A stretch of 64,000 bases of DNA from Myxococcus eversor (GCF_010894455.1 NZ_JAAIXY010000017.1:224337-288336), one strand, 5' to 3'; positions 7,714-16,505 are shown, numbered from the stretch's first letter. The notes: generated from the sequence alone by a model not told the origin. Numbers and translations: made by a program.

Positions 7714-9096
7714 ATGAAGGCCTCTGCGGTGTGGCTGCTCGGTGTGGTGCTCGTGCCCTTCTGGGCGCTCGCGCAGGCTCCGGCGAACCTGAACACCATC
7801 ACCGGCGTGCAGGTGAATGGCGGGACGGTGACCATCTCCGGCTCGAAGAAGGCGAACTTCACCACCTTCACCATGACGGACCCGCCCCGGCTCGTCATCG
7901 ACATCGCCGAGGCCGTCTTCTCCGGAGTCCCCGAGGAGACCCAGGTGGGCAATGGCACGGTGACGGGCATCCGCACCGCCAGCTACGGCTCGGATGACTC
8001 CGCCATCGCCCGCGTGCTCATCGGCTTCGAGCGCGAGGTGGAGACGGACATCCAGGCCACCGACACCCAACTCGTCGTGAAGGTCGTCGGCGGAGGCGGG
8101 CAGGCCGTGGCACAGGCCCCCACCGCTCAGCCGGAGCCCGCCGCGAAGCCCACGACGGATGATGGCACCGCCGCCAAGGCCGCTGCAGCCGCCGAGGCCG
8201 ACCGTCAGGCGCAGGAGAAGGCCGCCGCCGAGGCCACCGCCCGCGCCGAGGCCGACCGTCAGGCGCAGGAGAAGGCCGCCGCCGAGGCCACCGCCCGCGC
8301 CAGGCAGGATGCGGACGCGGAGCGCCAGCGCCAGCAGGAGGCCGAGGCTCGCGCCACGTCCCAGCGTGAGGATGAGCAGCGCGCGGCGCAGGCCGCCGCC
8401 GACGAGAAGAAGCGCCAGGAAGAGGAGGCCCGTGCCTCCGCGCAGGCCGCCGCCACCGAGCGCAAGCGCCAGGAAGAGGAGGCCCGCGCCTCCGCGCAGG
8501 CCGCCGCCGACGAGCGTCGTGCCTCCGCTGCGTCCTCCGAGGACGAGAGGAAGCGCCAGAAGGCGGAGGCGCTCGCCGCCGCGAAGACGGCCGCCGAGGA
8601 GAAGCGCGCCGCCACCCGGGCCGCCGCGGAGGAGGCCGCCGAGGCCCGCCGCCAGCGTGAGGAGGAGGCCCGCGCCGAGCGCGAGCGTCGCCAGCAGGAG
8701 CGGGTGGCCGCCGCCACGCCCCGCCCGCGTCGCGAGGTGGCCAGCGGCTCGGATTCGTCCGAGGTGTCGTCGCGCCGCAAGACGATGACGCTGGTGGGCT
8801 TCCAGCAGCAGGCCGGAGTCTCCCGCGTCTTCATCCGCACCAACGAGCCGGCGCGCTACACGGTGAGCGAGCAGGGCAACGCGGTGGTGCTGGAGCTGGA
8901 GAACAGCCGCATCGACCTGAGCAACAACACCCGGCCGCTGGACACGTCGTACTTCAACTCCCCCGTCACGCGGGTGGAGGCCGACGCGTCCGGGCGCGAC
9001 GTGCGCGTCACCATCCAGCTCCGGCAGCAGGCCCCGGTGCAGGCGAAGCAGGACGGCAACGTCATTTCGTTGGATTTTCAGCGCCCGGCTCGGTGA
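7714..9096 (+). CDS. exported protein with AMIN domains flanking a long Ala/Glu/Arg coiled coil
   Basis: The 460-residue protein has a signal peptide (MKASAVWLLGVVLVPFWALAQA). An AMIN domain follows at about residues 25-125 (VQVNGGTVTISGS, DPPRLVIDIAEAVF). A highly charged helix runs to about residue 345 and is rich in Ala, Glu, Arg and Gln. A second AMIN-like domain closes the protein (GVSRVFIRTNEPARYTVSE, VVLELENSRIDL). AMIN domains bind peptidoglycan or outer-membrane assemblies in PilQ-type secretins and amidases, but no secretin or amidase domain is present here. The helix could span the periplasm. The ATG at 7714 sits behind AGGGGAG. lptD follows 46 bases downstream, which fits a role in the envelope. 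Confidence 0.8.
   Translation: MKASAVWLLGVVLVPFWALAQAPANLNTITGVQVNGGTVTISGSKKANFTTFTMTDPPRLVIDIAEAVFSGVPEETQVGNGTVTGIRTASYGSDDSAIARVLIGFEREVETDIQATDTQLVVKVVGGGGQAVAQAPTAQPEPAAKPTTDDGTAAKAAAAAEADRQAQEKAAAEATARAEADRQAQEKAAAEATARARQDADAERQRQQEAEARATSQREDEQRAAQAAADEKKRQEEEARASAQAAATERKRQEEEARASAQAAADERRASAASSEDERKRQKAEALAAAKTAAEEKRAATRAAAEEAAEARRQREEEARAERERRQQERVAAATPRPRREVASGSDSSEVSSRRKTMTLVGFQQQAGVSRVFIRTNEPARYTVSEQGNAVVLELENSRIDLSNNTRPLDTSYFNSPVTRVEADASGRDVRVTIQLRQQAPVQAKQDGNVISLDFQRPAR
8191..8298 (+). repeat. two direct 54-bp repeats within the coiled-coil coding region
   Basis: Units 8191-8244 and 8245-8298 are essentially identical and each encodes AEADRQAQEKAAAEATAR. Shorter, more diverged repeats follow. 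The identity points to a recent in-frame duplication that lengthened the helix by 18 residues. Confidence 0.85.
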
Positions 9097-9142
9097 TAAG
9101 GGCGACCGCGCGGCCGTGGCGCGGCATACCCTGCACCCCTGA

Positions 9143-11803
9143 ATGGGCCTCCTCGTTCCGCTCGCCGCAGCGCTGCTCGTAGCGTCAGCGCAGATTCCGC
9201 TCGCCACCCAGGTCCAGCTCCCCTCCGGCGAGACGGTGGAGCTGGCCGCCGACTTCCTCACCTACGAGTCCGACAAGCAGCTGCTCACCGCGCGCGGCCA
9301 CTGCGAGCTGCGCACCGGGGAGATGCTGCTGCGCTCGGACGAGGTGACGTACGACGAGACGAACCAGGTGGCCACGGCCACCGGCAACGTCATGTTCGTG
9401 GGTCCCGACGGCATGGTCGCGGTGGCGGACGACGTGCGCGTGGACATCCGCACCTTCGAGGCCACGCTCAAGGGTGGCCTCTTCATGCAGAAGAAGGGCG
9501 TCACCCAGGACGCGCTGCTCACGGCGAAGACGCCCCAGGAGCTGCGCGCCATGGGGGAGACGCCCATCATCCTCAGTGGCTCGCGCATCCGCCGCACCGG
9601 CCCCAACGCCTTCGTGGTGGACGACCTGGCCTTCACCCCGTGCGAGTGCGGCCCCGGCACGCCGACCTGGCGCATGGAGGCCAGCTCCGCCAACGTCATC
9701 CTCGGCGAGCGCGCCACGCTCACCTGGCCCGTCGTCTACATCCAGTCCGTCCCCATCTTCGCGCTGCCCTGGGTGTACCTGCCCCTGGCCGAGCGTCGCA
9801 CGGGCTTCCTCATCCCCAGCCCCCAGTACTCCAGCCTCAACGGCCTGGGCCTGCAGCAGCCCTTCTTCCTCACGCTGGGGCGCAGCTACGACATGACCTT
9901 CACGCCGGGCTACTTCAACGGCGGCGGGCTCCTGGAGCTGGAGCGCGACCCCGATGGAGATCCCGAGACGAAGAACGCGATTACCTACGAGGAACCGCGG
10001 CCCAACGGCGTGAAGGGCCCCCGGTTGCTCACGGAGTTCCGCTACGTGCCCAGCGAGCGGACGCGGGGGCGTGCCACACTCGGGTTTCTGTACGACTCAC
10101 GGCCCCGGCTGAACCCGGCGAGCCTGTTTCCGGACTTCTTCCGCTATCCGGTGGATCCGAACGGGATCGCGAGAATCATCGATACCCCTCGAGGGTTGCG
10201 CGGCGAGGCCTCCTGGCAGCACTTCCAGGAGCTGGGCTCCGGTTGGTACGACCGGGTGGACGCGTCGTTCGTTTCTGACGGCAACTACACGCGCGACCTC
10301 ACCGCCGACATCATCGTCCAGGGGCTGGAGTACCTGCGCAGCACCGCCACCGTCTTCCGGCGCCAGGAGGACTCCTACGCGGGCCTGGATGTGGTGCTGC
10401 GCCAGGACATCCGCTGGCCCTATCGCTTCTTCCAGGACAACCGCGTGCCGGCGGCGGTGGACCCGCTGCGGCCGGACCTGCCCGCGCCGCGCACCTTCCA
10501 GCGGCTGCCCGGACTCATCTTCGCGCTGCCCGAGCGCCCGTTGGCGGGGGGCCTCACCGGAGGGCTGCGCGCCGAGTTCACCCGCCAGGCCCCCATCCAG
10601 GGAGGCTTCGGGGACGAAGGGGTCGACGGCATCTTCCGCCGCGAGGGCAACTTCATTCCCCTCGGTGTCCCCGTTGGCGTGGTGGACCCCGGCCAGGCCA
10701 ACGGCCTCTTCGACACGAGAGACAGGGAGGCGAGGGACCGCATCGACTTCACGTCGCGCCTCGCCACCTCCGTGGCGCTGGGGGACGTCGCGCGCGTGAC
10801 GCCGTCCGTGTCGCTGCGCCAGGACGTGTGGGCCGGCGAGTACTCCGCCAAGACCTGGCAGCGCGGCTACCCCATCGGCGGGCTCCTGCTGGACACGCAG
10901 TGGAGCCGCACCTGGACGGGCACGAAGACCAGCTACCGCCACACCTTCGCGCCCTCCCTGGAGTTGCGCTACGTGCCGGGCGGGTGGGGCAGGGTGCCGT
11001 CCGCGGGCGCCGAGGAGGACGGGCTCGCCCAGCCCTACGACGAGATTGATCGCGCCGTGCCGCTCGCGCTCGACGGCTCCACCCGGGGTTTCCTCCAGGG
11101 CGTGCTCGCGGTGGACCAGTCCCTGCGCATCAAGACGGGCGCCCTGGTCCGGGAGCCCATCCGGCTGAGAATCGGCCAGGGCTTCGACCTGACGCGGTAT
11201 GTTCCGGCCGCGAACAAGCTGGGAGACCCCGAGCCGGTCCTGCGTGACACCTTCGCGCGCCTCAGCGTGAGCGCCGGCGTGCTGAACGCGGGGGGCCTGG
11301 TCCGGATGGACCCCCGGTCCGGTCGCATCACCCAGCTCAGCGCGGACTTCACCATCGACAACGGCAAGGGCACCGCGCTGTACGCCCGCTACGACGACAT
11401 CCTCACCACCCGCCAGCTCGCCATTGATAGCGGCGAATCTCCCTTCGCCCAGGGGCCAGATGCCATCCGGCGCCCTCTGGATGCCCTGGTAGGCGGCGTA
11501 TCCCGGGAAACGCCCGGTATCCCCTCGGCCGAGCGGGCCCAGGCACTCATCGCGGGTGCGCGTTTGAGGCTCGGATTTGGCCTCGGGGTGCGGTACGAAG
11601 CTCTGGTGCAGCCCCTTTACCAAGATCAAACAACTCAAGAGTTCAAGCCCTTCGCCCAGCAGACACTGGGCGTGTCGTATGGACCAGCGTGTGACTGCTG
11701 GCGAATCGAAGGGGTTGTGACTTTGCGGCGTGACAATCGGTTGGAATTTTCCGATGTCAATGTCAGCGTCGCCGGTGTCGGGTCGTTCGGTTCGGGCGGC
11801 TAG
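9143..11803 (+). CDS. lptD: LPS-assembly protein LptD (OstA family)
   Basis: LptD is the outer-membrane barrel that, with LptE, inserts lipopolysaccharide into the outer leaflet. The 886-residue protein starts with a signal peptide (MGLLVPLAAALLVASA). An OstA/LptA-like beta-jellyroll follows at about residues 30-150 (repeated TARGHCELRTGEM / TATGNVMFVGPDG strands). The family hallmark VYLPLAERRTGFLIPSP precedes the long barrel domain. Cysteines occur as CECG in the linker and as CDCW near the C-terminus, consistent with the inter-domain disulfides of LptD. Translation starts at ATG 9143. It lies directly downstream of the AMIN-coil protein. Confidence 0.9.
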   Translation: MGLLVPLAAALLVASAQIPLATQVQLPSGETVELAADFLTYESDKQLLTARGHCELRTGEMLLRSDEVTYDETNQVATATGNVMFVGPDGMVAVADDVRVDIRTFEATLKGGLFMQKKGVTQDALLTAKTPQELRAMGETPIILSGSRIRRTGPNAFVVDDLAFTPCECGPGTPTWRMEASSANVILGERATLTWPVVYIQSVPIFALPWVYLPLAERRTGFLIPSPQYSSLNGLGLQQPFFLTLGRSYDMTFTPGYFNGGGLLELERDPDGDPETKNAITYEEPRPNGVKGPRLLTEFRYVPSERTRGRATLGFLYDSRPRLNPASLFPDFFRYPVDPNGIARIIDTPRGLRGEASWQHFQELGSGWYDRVDASFVSDGNYTRDLTADIIVQGLEYLRSTATVFRRQEDSYAGLDVVLRQDIRWPYRFFQDNRVPAAVDPLRPDLPAPRTFQRLPGLIFALPERPLAGGLTGGLRAEFTRQAPIQGGFGDEGVDGIFRREGNFIPLGVPVGVVDPGQANGLFDTRDREARDRIDFTSRLATSVALGDVARVTPSVSLRQDVWAGEYSAKTWQRGYPIGGLLLDTQWSRTWTGTKTSYRHTFAPSLELRYVPGGWGRVPSAGAEEDGLAQPYDEIDRAVPLALDGSTRGFLQGVLAVDQSLRIKTGALVREPIRLRIGQGFDLTRYVPAANKLGDPEPVLRDTFARLSVSAGVLNAGGLVRMDPRSGRITQLSADFTIDNGKGTALYARYDDILTTRQLAIDSGESPFAQGPDAIRRPLDALVGGVSRETPGIPSAERAQALIAGARLRLGFGLGVRYEALVQPLYQDQTTQEFKPFAQQTLGVSYGPACDCWRIEGVVTLRRDNRLEFSDVNVSVAGVGSFGSGG

Positions 11804-11861
11804 GAATCACCCCATGTGCATGGTGGTTCCACAAACCCCAAGCAGCCAGGAGAAGTACTTC

Positions 11862-12212
11862 GTGTCGGATCTCGGAAAACGAATCGGCCAGCGCATCCGC
11901 GAGCTTCGTACGCAGAGGCCGGAGCGGTGGACGCAGGAGGAGCTCGCGGAGCGGGCTCAGATCAGCGTCTCTTTCCTTTCCATGATCGAGCGTGGAGAGC
12001 GTGTGCCCCACGTGGAAACGCTCGCCGCCCTGGCCAACGCCCTCGGCGTCAGCCTTGGAGAGCTTTTCACGGGAACGGAGCAGACCCTTGCCCAGACGGA
12101 GGACCTGCTGCGTCCTCTTTCTGATTTCGCGCGCGCCCGGGGCCTCACCGCACGGGACGTGGACCGCCTGCTAGGGGTCGCCCGGGTGATGTTCAGCGGC
12201 ACTGTCGCCTGA
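11862..12212 (+). CDS. XRE-family helix-turn-helix regulator
   Basis: This small cytoplasmic DNA-binding protein (116 residues) begins VSDLGKRIGQRIRELR and has a complete XRE helix-turn-helix (WTQEELAERAQISVSFLSMIERGERVPHVETL, residues about 22-52). A short helical C-terminal tail follows with no ligand-binding domain. The GTG at 11862 is preceded by AGGAGA eight bases upstream. An ATG at 11814 in the same frame would add 16 residues and lies just after lptD. It starts 58 bases after lptD and ends before a strong terminator, so it may be the last gene of that transcript. Confidence 0.82.
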   Translation: MSDLGKRIGQRIRELRTQRPERWTQEELAERAQISVSFLSMIERGERVPHVETLAALANALGVSLGELFTGTEQTLAQTEDLLRPLSDFARARGLTARDVDRLLGVARVMFSGTVA

Positions 12213-12221
12213 ATCGCACCT

Positions 12222-12254
12222 TCGGGGCCCCTGGTTGGACGCAAGGGGCCCCGA
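12222..12254 (+). terminator. rho-independent-type hairpin after the XRE gene
   Basis: Perfect 10-bp inverted repeat TCGGGGCCCC (12222-12231) and GGGGCCCCGA (12245-12254) around a 13-base loop, followed by a short pyrimidine-rich stretch. It lies ten bases after the XRE stop codon. Confidence 0.7.
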
Positions 12255-12368
12255 GGTCTTCCTGTCCTGTCCTTGACTGGACGGTAGGTTGACCGGGAAG
12301 ATGATGGAGATGCGCTGTGCGCCGCTTGCGCACAGCGCGCTTCCTTCTTCGTCAAGGAGTCGTCGCTG

Positions 12369-13907
12369 ATGCGTCCGGGTCTGGCCTCGTTTGTGGCCTT
12401 TACGAGCATGGTGTTGTTGGCGTGCTCTTCGCCAGCTCCTGCCACGCTTGAGTTCGTGGATCAGTCTCCGGCTCGGCCGCGACTGGGAGAAATCACCACC
12501 CTGCGCTTCCGCGCGGTGGACTCGCGAGGCATGGCGCAAGCCGGCACGCAGGTGACCTTCACCCTCCAGTCACCGGTACCGGGTGTCGAGATTTCTCCCG
12601 CGGTGGGGACGACCAACCCCGGCGACGGTATCGTCTCCATGCAGGTGGTCGCCCGAGGAGGCCGCGTCGCCTCGGTGGTCGTCGTCGCGTCGGCGGGAAC
12701 GGGTGCGGAGGCCAAGTCGGTCATCTCCCCGGTCATCAGCTTCGCGGGCACCGACTCCAGCTCCCGTCAGTTCACGTTCCAGTGCGGCTCGTGGTCCGGT
12801 GACGGGTCCGGTCTGCACCACGCCATTGGCGCCTGGGACGAGGCGCGCAACCTGATCGCCGGCGTGAAGGTGCGCTGCTTCGCCCACGTGGCTGATCGCA
12901 ACGGCGATGGAATCGAAGGCGCGCAGGTCTCCTTCCTCACCGAGGCGGGCACCATCGGCCCCACGTCCACGACGACCACGGACGTGGTGGGCAGCGCGGA
13001 GGTCCTCTACAAGACCTCGTTCCCGCTGCCGGATGACGTGGCGCCGGGCGAGTTCTCCTGGACGCCCACCAACGACGCCACCCACACCGGCGAGTACCTG
13101 GCCCCGCTGTGGATGCAGCCCTTCCTCTGGGATCAGAGCCCGTTGGCGGCCTACAACACCCCGCCCCAGCCGTTCATCAACCGTCCGGAGCCCCAGCGCG
13201 CCGACCCCATCCGCCCGGGCATCATCAACAACCCGCGCGACAACCTGGTCGCCCTCATCGCCGTCACCACGGGCGAAGAGGCCTTCGACGACGACAACAA
13301 CAACGGCCAGTGGGACACAGGCGAGGCCTTCGTGGACCTGACCGAGCCCTTCGTCGACAACAACGACAACGGCACGTGGGACCCGGGCGAGCGCTTCGTC
13401 GACACCAACGGCGATGGCCGGTGGAACGGCAAGAACGGCACCTATGACGCGTCCACGAACATCTGGGTCCAGGAGCGCATCCTCTGGACGGGTGTGCCCC
13501 ATGAGTTGGACAAGGCGGACACCGTGCGGCAGATCTCCCCGGCGCCTCCGGCGACCAACGTCCACATCACCCACTTCGGCTCGGCCGGCGCCACCTTCCT
13601 GGTGTCGGACCCCTGGTACAACCACATCGCCCAGAACTCGGAGTCGGACGGCTGCACCGGCGGCGCCGAGGGGCCGGTGAAGGTCGACCCCTTCATCACC
13701 GGGCAGATTCCGCTCACGTACCCGTCGTACAGCGTGGAGCGCTACCTCATCAGCGACAAGCATGACGTCACCCAGGAGCCGCAGCCCGGGCCGTTCCCGG
13801 CGCCCGTCGTCTGGAAGACGGAAGCCACCTGCACGTACACCGCCGCCCAGCTCGAGGGGCACAAGGTGTCCGTCACCGCGCCCGTCGTGACGGGCGACGT
13901 GCTCTAG
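12369..13907 (+). CDS. large lipoprotein with an invasin-like Ig domain and Asp/Asn-rich calcium-loop repeats
   Basis: The 512-residue precursor has a lipoprotein signal (VLLACSSP, lipobox Cys at about residue 19). An N-terminal bacterial Ig-like domain (LGEITTLRFRAVDSRG...QVTFTLQS) and a second related domain (VKVRCFAHVADRNGDGIEGAQVSF) follow. Residues about 300-360 carry three tandem acidic loops ending in Gly-x-Trp (DDDNNNGQWDTGEAFVD, DNNDNGTWDPGERFVD, DTNGDGRWNGKNG) that resemble EF-hand or thrombospondin-3 calcium loops. The protein probably sits on the outer membrane. AAGGAG lies about 12 bases before the ATG. Function unknown. Confidence 0.8.
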   Translation: MRPGLASFVAFTSMVLLACSSPAPATLEFVDQSPARPRLGEITTLRFRAVDSRGMAQAGTQVTFTLQSPVPGVEISPAVGTTNPGDGIVSMQVVARGGRVASVVVVASAGTGAEAKSVISPVISFAGTDSSSRQFTFQCGSWSGDGSGLHHAIGAWDEARNLIAGVKVRCFAHVADRNGDGIEGAQVSFLTEAGTIGPTSTTTTDVVGSAEVLYKTSFPLPDDVAPGEFSWTPTNDATHTGEYLAPLWMQPFLWDQSPLAAYNTPPQPFINRPEPQRADPIRPGIINNPRDNLVALIAVTTGEEAFDDDNNNGQWDTGEAFVDLTEPFVDNNDNGTWDPGERFVDTNGDGRWNGKNGTYDASTNIWVQERILWTGVPHELDKADTVRQISPAPPATNVHITHFGSAGATFLVSDPWYNHIAQNSESDGCTGGAEGPVKVDPFITGQIPLTYPSYSVERYLISDKHDVTQEPQPGPFPAPVVWKTEATCTYTAAQLEGHKVSVTAPVVTGDVL

Positions 13908-13919
13908 TCCGCTGTCTCG

Positions 13920-13963
13920 CGCGGGCCCCCCGGAGAAGTACCCATTGACCCCGGGGGCCCGCG
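13920..13963 (+). terminator. GC-rich hairpin terminating the lipoprotein gene
   Basis: CGCGGGCCCCCCGG (from 13920) pairs with CCCCGGGGGCCCGCG (13949-13963), with one bulge, around a loop of about 15 bases. The right arm overlaps the -35 and spacer of the next gene's promoter. Confidence 0.65.
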
Positions 13964-13973
13964 TTCGTAGGGT
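13945..13973 (+). promoter_or_regulatory. candidate promoter of the TetR gene
   Basis: TTGACC (13945-13950), 17-base spacer, TAGGGT (13968-13973). It is embedded in the right arm of the upstream terminator. Confidence 0.55.
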
Positions 13974-13981
13974 CCCGCCGG

Positions 13982-14001
13982 CTGATTGAAGAATCAACCA
14001 G
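13982..14001 (+). promoter_or_regulatory. imperfect palindrome, probable TetR autoregulatory operator
   Basis: CTGATTGA-AGAA-TCAACCAG: two 8-base arms match in 7 of 8 positions around a 4-base centre. It covers the predicted transcription start of the TetR gene, where a bound repressor would block its own promoter. Confidence 0.5.
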
Positions 14002-14016
14002 TCGGTGGAGGACGTC

Positions 14017-14733
14017 GTGGCCCAGAGCAAGTCGGCGGCGGACAACGGGAATCGCGAGAGCGAGCGCCGCCGGACCATCCTTCGGGCGGCCATCGACGTG
14101 TTCGCCCGGAAGGGCTATCACGGCTGCCGGATTGCTGACGTGGCGAAGGAGGCGGGAGTCGCCTACGGCCTCGTCTACCACTACTTCAAGAACAAGGATG
14201 AGTTGCTCGAGACCGTGTTCGACACGGGCTGGAGCGGCTTCGTCACGCGCGTGCGCGCGGTGGTGGAGGGGGAGGGGCCGCTTTCGGCCAAGGTGCACGG
14301 CGTGGTGGACGTGGCCTTCGAGGCGTACCGGGTGGACCCGCGCGCGGTGAAGGTCCTCATCCTGGAGATTGCCCGGAGTCCCGCGGGCTCCCGCATCAAC
14401 CGGCAGACGGCCTTCGTGGACGCCATCCGCCTGAGCTCGGAGCTGTTCATCCGGGCGAAGGAGGCGGGAGAGCTGCGCGCGGACACGGACCCGCTCTTGT
14501 CCTCCGCCCTGCTGTTCGGCGCGATTGAGATGGGGCTGACGGCCTTCGTGACGGGGCTTGCGGACTCACGGGATGCGCAGGCGTTGGAGCGGGCGAAGGC
14601 GCAGATCGCCGATACCTTCCTTCATGGCGTGCTGGCGGACGCGTCGCCAGGCGCGGAGAGCGCCGCATGGAAGCCGGAGAAGCCGTCGTCGGAGAAGTCC
14701 TCTACGAAGTCCAAGGCCCCCAAGCGACCCTGA
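14017..14733 (+). CDS. TetR-family transcriptional regulator
   Basis: The protein is about 238 residues. The N-terminal TetR helix-turn-helix (RRTILRAAIDVFARKGYHGCRIADVAKEAGVAYGLVYHYFKNKDELL) is followed by a helical ligand domain and a Ser/Lys-rich tail. I take the GTG at 14017, which has GGAGGA just upstream. The GTG at 14005 is an alternative. The gene overlaps the following enoyl-CoA hydratase-like gene by 67 bases, so the two are one transcript. Regulators of this kind often sense acyl-CoA (FadR/PsrA-like TetR proteins), which would suit the neighbour, but this is inference. Confidence 0.85.
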   Translation: MAQSKSAADNGNRESERRRTILRAAIDVFARKGYHGCRIADVAKEAGVAYGLVYHYFKNKDELLETVFDTGWSGFVTRVRAVVEGEGPLSAKVHGVVDVAFEAYRVDPRAVKVLILEIARSPAGSRINRQTAFVDAIRLSSELFIRAKEAGELRADTDPLLSSALLFGAIEMGLTAFVTGLADSRDAQALERAKAQIADTFLHGVLADASPGAESAAWKPEKPSSEKSSTKSKAPKRP

Positions 14734-15464
14734 CCATCAACCGGCCCAAGGCGCGCAACGCCTTGTCGCCCACGGTGGTGAAGGCGTTGATGGACGGGTT
14801 GGAGCGCGCGGATGCGGACCCCGCCGTGCGCGTGGTGGTGCTCACCGGCGCGGGCGAGAAGGTCTTCTGCGCGGGCGGAGACCTGGGGCAGATGGTGGGC
14901 GACGGGGGCTTCCTCGCCACCCACGAGGGGCGCCGCTCCTACGGCAAGCTGCTGAGCCGGTTCCAGGAGGCGCGCAAGCCCACGGTGGCGCGCGTCAACG
15001 GGCACGCGCTGGCGGGCGGCCTGGGTCTGGTGCTCGCGTGCGACCTGGCCGTCGCGGTGGAGGGCGCGGACCTGGGCACGCCCGAAATCGACGTGGGCCT
15101 GTTCCCGATGATGATGATGGCGCTCCTGCAGCGTCACGTGGGCCGCAAGCGGGCGCTGGAGCTGGTGCTGACGGGAGACCGGCTCCCCGTGCGCGACGCG
15201 CTGGCGCTGGGCCTGCTCAACCGCGTGGTGCCGCCAGCCGAGCTGGATGCCACCGTGGCGGCGCTGGCGGGGAAGCTGGCCGGCAAGAGCCAGGCGGTGC
15301 TCTCCCTGGGCCGGCGCGCCTTCTTCACGGCGGAGGACCTGCCCCTGCCCGCGGCGCTGGAGTTCCTCGCGTCGCAGCTGTCGCTCAACGTGCTGGCCGA
15401 CGATGCCGGCGAGGGCGTCTCCGCGTTCATGGAGAAGCGCCCGCCGAAGTGGAACGACCGCTGA
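14667..15464 (+). CDS. enoyl-CoA hydratase/isomerase-family (crotonase-fold) enzyme
   Basis: The 265-residue crotonase-fold protein has TINRPKARNALS, the first oxyanion-hole segment FCAGGDLGQM and the second NGHALAGGLGLVLACD. Classical hydratases use two Glu residues. The one in PEIDVGLFP is present, but the one normally found in the GGGCEL motif is replaced by Gly (AGGLGL). The enzyme may therefore be an isomerase, thioesterase or another family member rather than a standard hydratase. Translation starts at ATG 14667 inside the TetR gene, suggesting coupled translation. Convergent with the M23 peptidase. Confidence 0.85.
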   Translation: MEAGEAVVGEVLYEVQGPQATLTINRPKARNALSPTVVKALMDGLERADADPAVRVVVLTGAGEKVFCAGGDLGQMVGDGGFLATHEGRRSYGKLLSRFQEARKPTVARVNGHALAGGLGLVLACDLAVAVEGADLGTPEIDVGLFPMMMMALLQRHVGRKRALELVLTGDRLPVRDALALGLLNRVVPPAELDATVAALAGKLAGKSQAVLSLGRRAFFTAEDLPLPAALEFLASQLSLNVLADDAGEGVSAFMEKRPPKWNDR

Positions 15465-15506
15465 CCTCGCGCGAGCGCTGTCGAGCCGAGCTCAAGGGGC
15501 CCGCGC

Positions 15507-16505
15507 TCAGGGGTTGTTGAGCGCGGTGTCTCCGCTGGCCACGGCGGGCGCGGTGGGCGGGAAGAAGTCCAGGCGCAGCAGCGACTCGCCGTCCACCCAG
15601 ATGCCATCCACCTTCACGCCCCAGTGCAGGTGGGGGCCGGTGACGCGGCCGGTGCTGCCCACGAGGCCCAGCGCCTGCCCCTGCTGCACCTTGTCGCCCT
15701 TCTTCACCTGGATTTTCGACAGGTGGAAGTACGCGGTGAAGAGGTCTCCGCCGTGGTGCACGAGCACCGTCTTGCCGGAGGAGTAGTTGTCGCGCGCCAT
15801 GACGACGGTGCCCTCGTTGCTGGCCGTCACCTGCGCGCCCGGGTCCCCGTCGATGTCCACGCCGAAGTGCTGGCTGGACAGCTTGCCGTTGAAGGTGCGC
15901 CGGTCTCCGAAGGGCGCGGTGATGCGGTCCTGCCGGGGCCAGACGAAGTTCTGCGCGAAGTGCGGCGCGCTGAAGGGCTGGGAGAACGCCACCGCGAAGG
16001 CCTTCCGGTCCGCGACGATGCGCGCCTTCACCGAGGCCGGTGGCGCCACGTACTTGCCGGACACGCGCAGCTCGCGCGACGGATAGCCCGGCTCCACCAC
16101 GTCCAGGCTCCCGGTCAGCTCCAGCGGCGCGCCGCCCAGCGAGGACGGGCCCACCACCTGCGCCAGCGCGCTGCCCGGCGCCAGCTCCACCGGCAGCCCT
16201 GTCACCGCGAGGAAGCCATCCCCCCACGCGAAGAAGCGCAGCGGGCGCCCCGCGAGCGTGCCGGTGGGCATCCCCGCCATGCCCCGCACCGAGACCAACA
16301 CCGGGTCGCCGGGCTTGGCCGTGCCGGGCTGGAGCGAGAGCAGGGGGCGCGCCTGGGACGCGACGGGCGCCTCCACCGAGGGGGCGGGGAGGGCGACGGG
16401 CGCGGGCTTGGGCTCGGCGGCCTGGGCCTTCGCGCCAAGGGCGAGCAGAGCGAGCAGCGCGTGGGAGGGCGCGGAATTCAACCAGCGAGCGGGGTGCGGA
16501 GCCAT
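15507..16505 (-). CDS. exported M23 (LytM-type) metallopeptidase
   Basis: A 332-residue protein with an N-terminal signal region (LLALLALGAKAQA), an Ala/Pro linker, a beta-rich region at about residues 60-185 and a C-terminal LytM domain. The zinc ligands are visible in HFGVDIDG (HxxxD) and GPHLHWGV (HxH), so it should be an active peptidoglycan endopeptidase in the periplasm. Translation starts at ATG 16505-16503. The much longer open frame upstream lies antisense to the next two plus-strand genes and is not coding. Convergent with the crotonase gene. Confidence 0.88.
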   Translation of the reverse strand: MAPHPARWLNSAPSHALLALLALGAKAQAAEPKPAPVALPAPSVEAPVASQARPLLSLQPGTAKPGDPVLVSVRGMAGMPTGTLAGRPLRFFAWGDGFLAVTGLPVELAPGSALAQVVGPSSLGGAPLELTGSLDVVEPGYPSRELRVSGKYVAPPASVKARIVADRKAFAVAFSQPFSAPHFAQNFVWPRQDRITAPFGDRRTFNGKLSSQHFGVDIDGDPGAQVTASNEGTVVMARDNYSSGKTVLVHHGGDLFTAYFHLSKIQVKKGDKVQQGQALGLVGSTGRVTGPHLHWGVKVDGIWVDGESLLRLDFFPPTAPAVASGDTALNNP

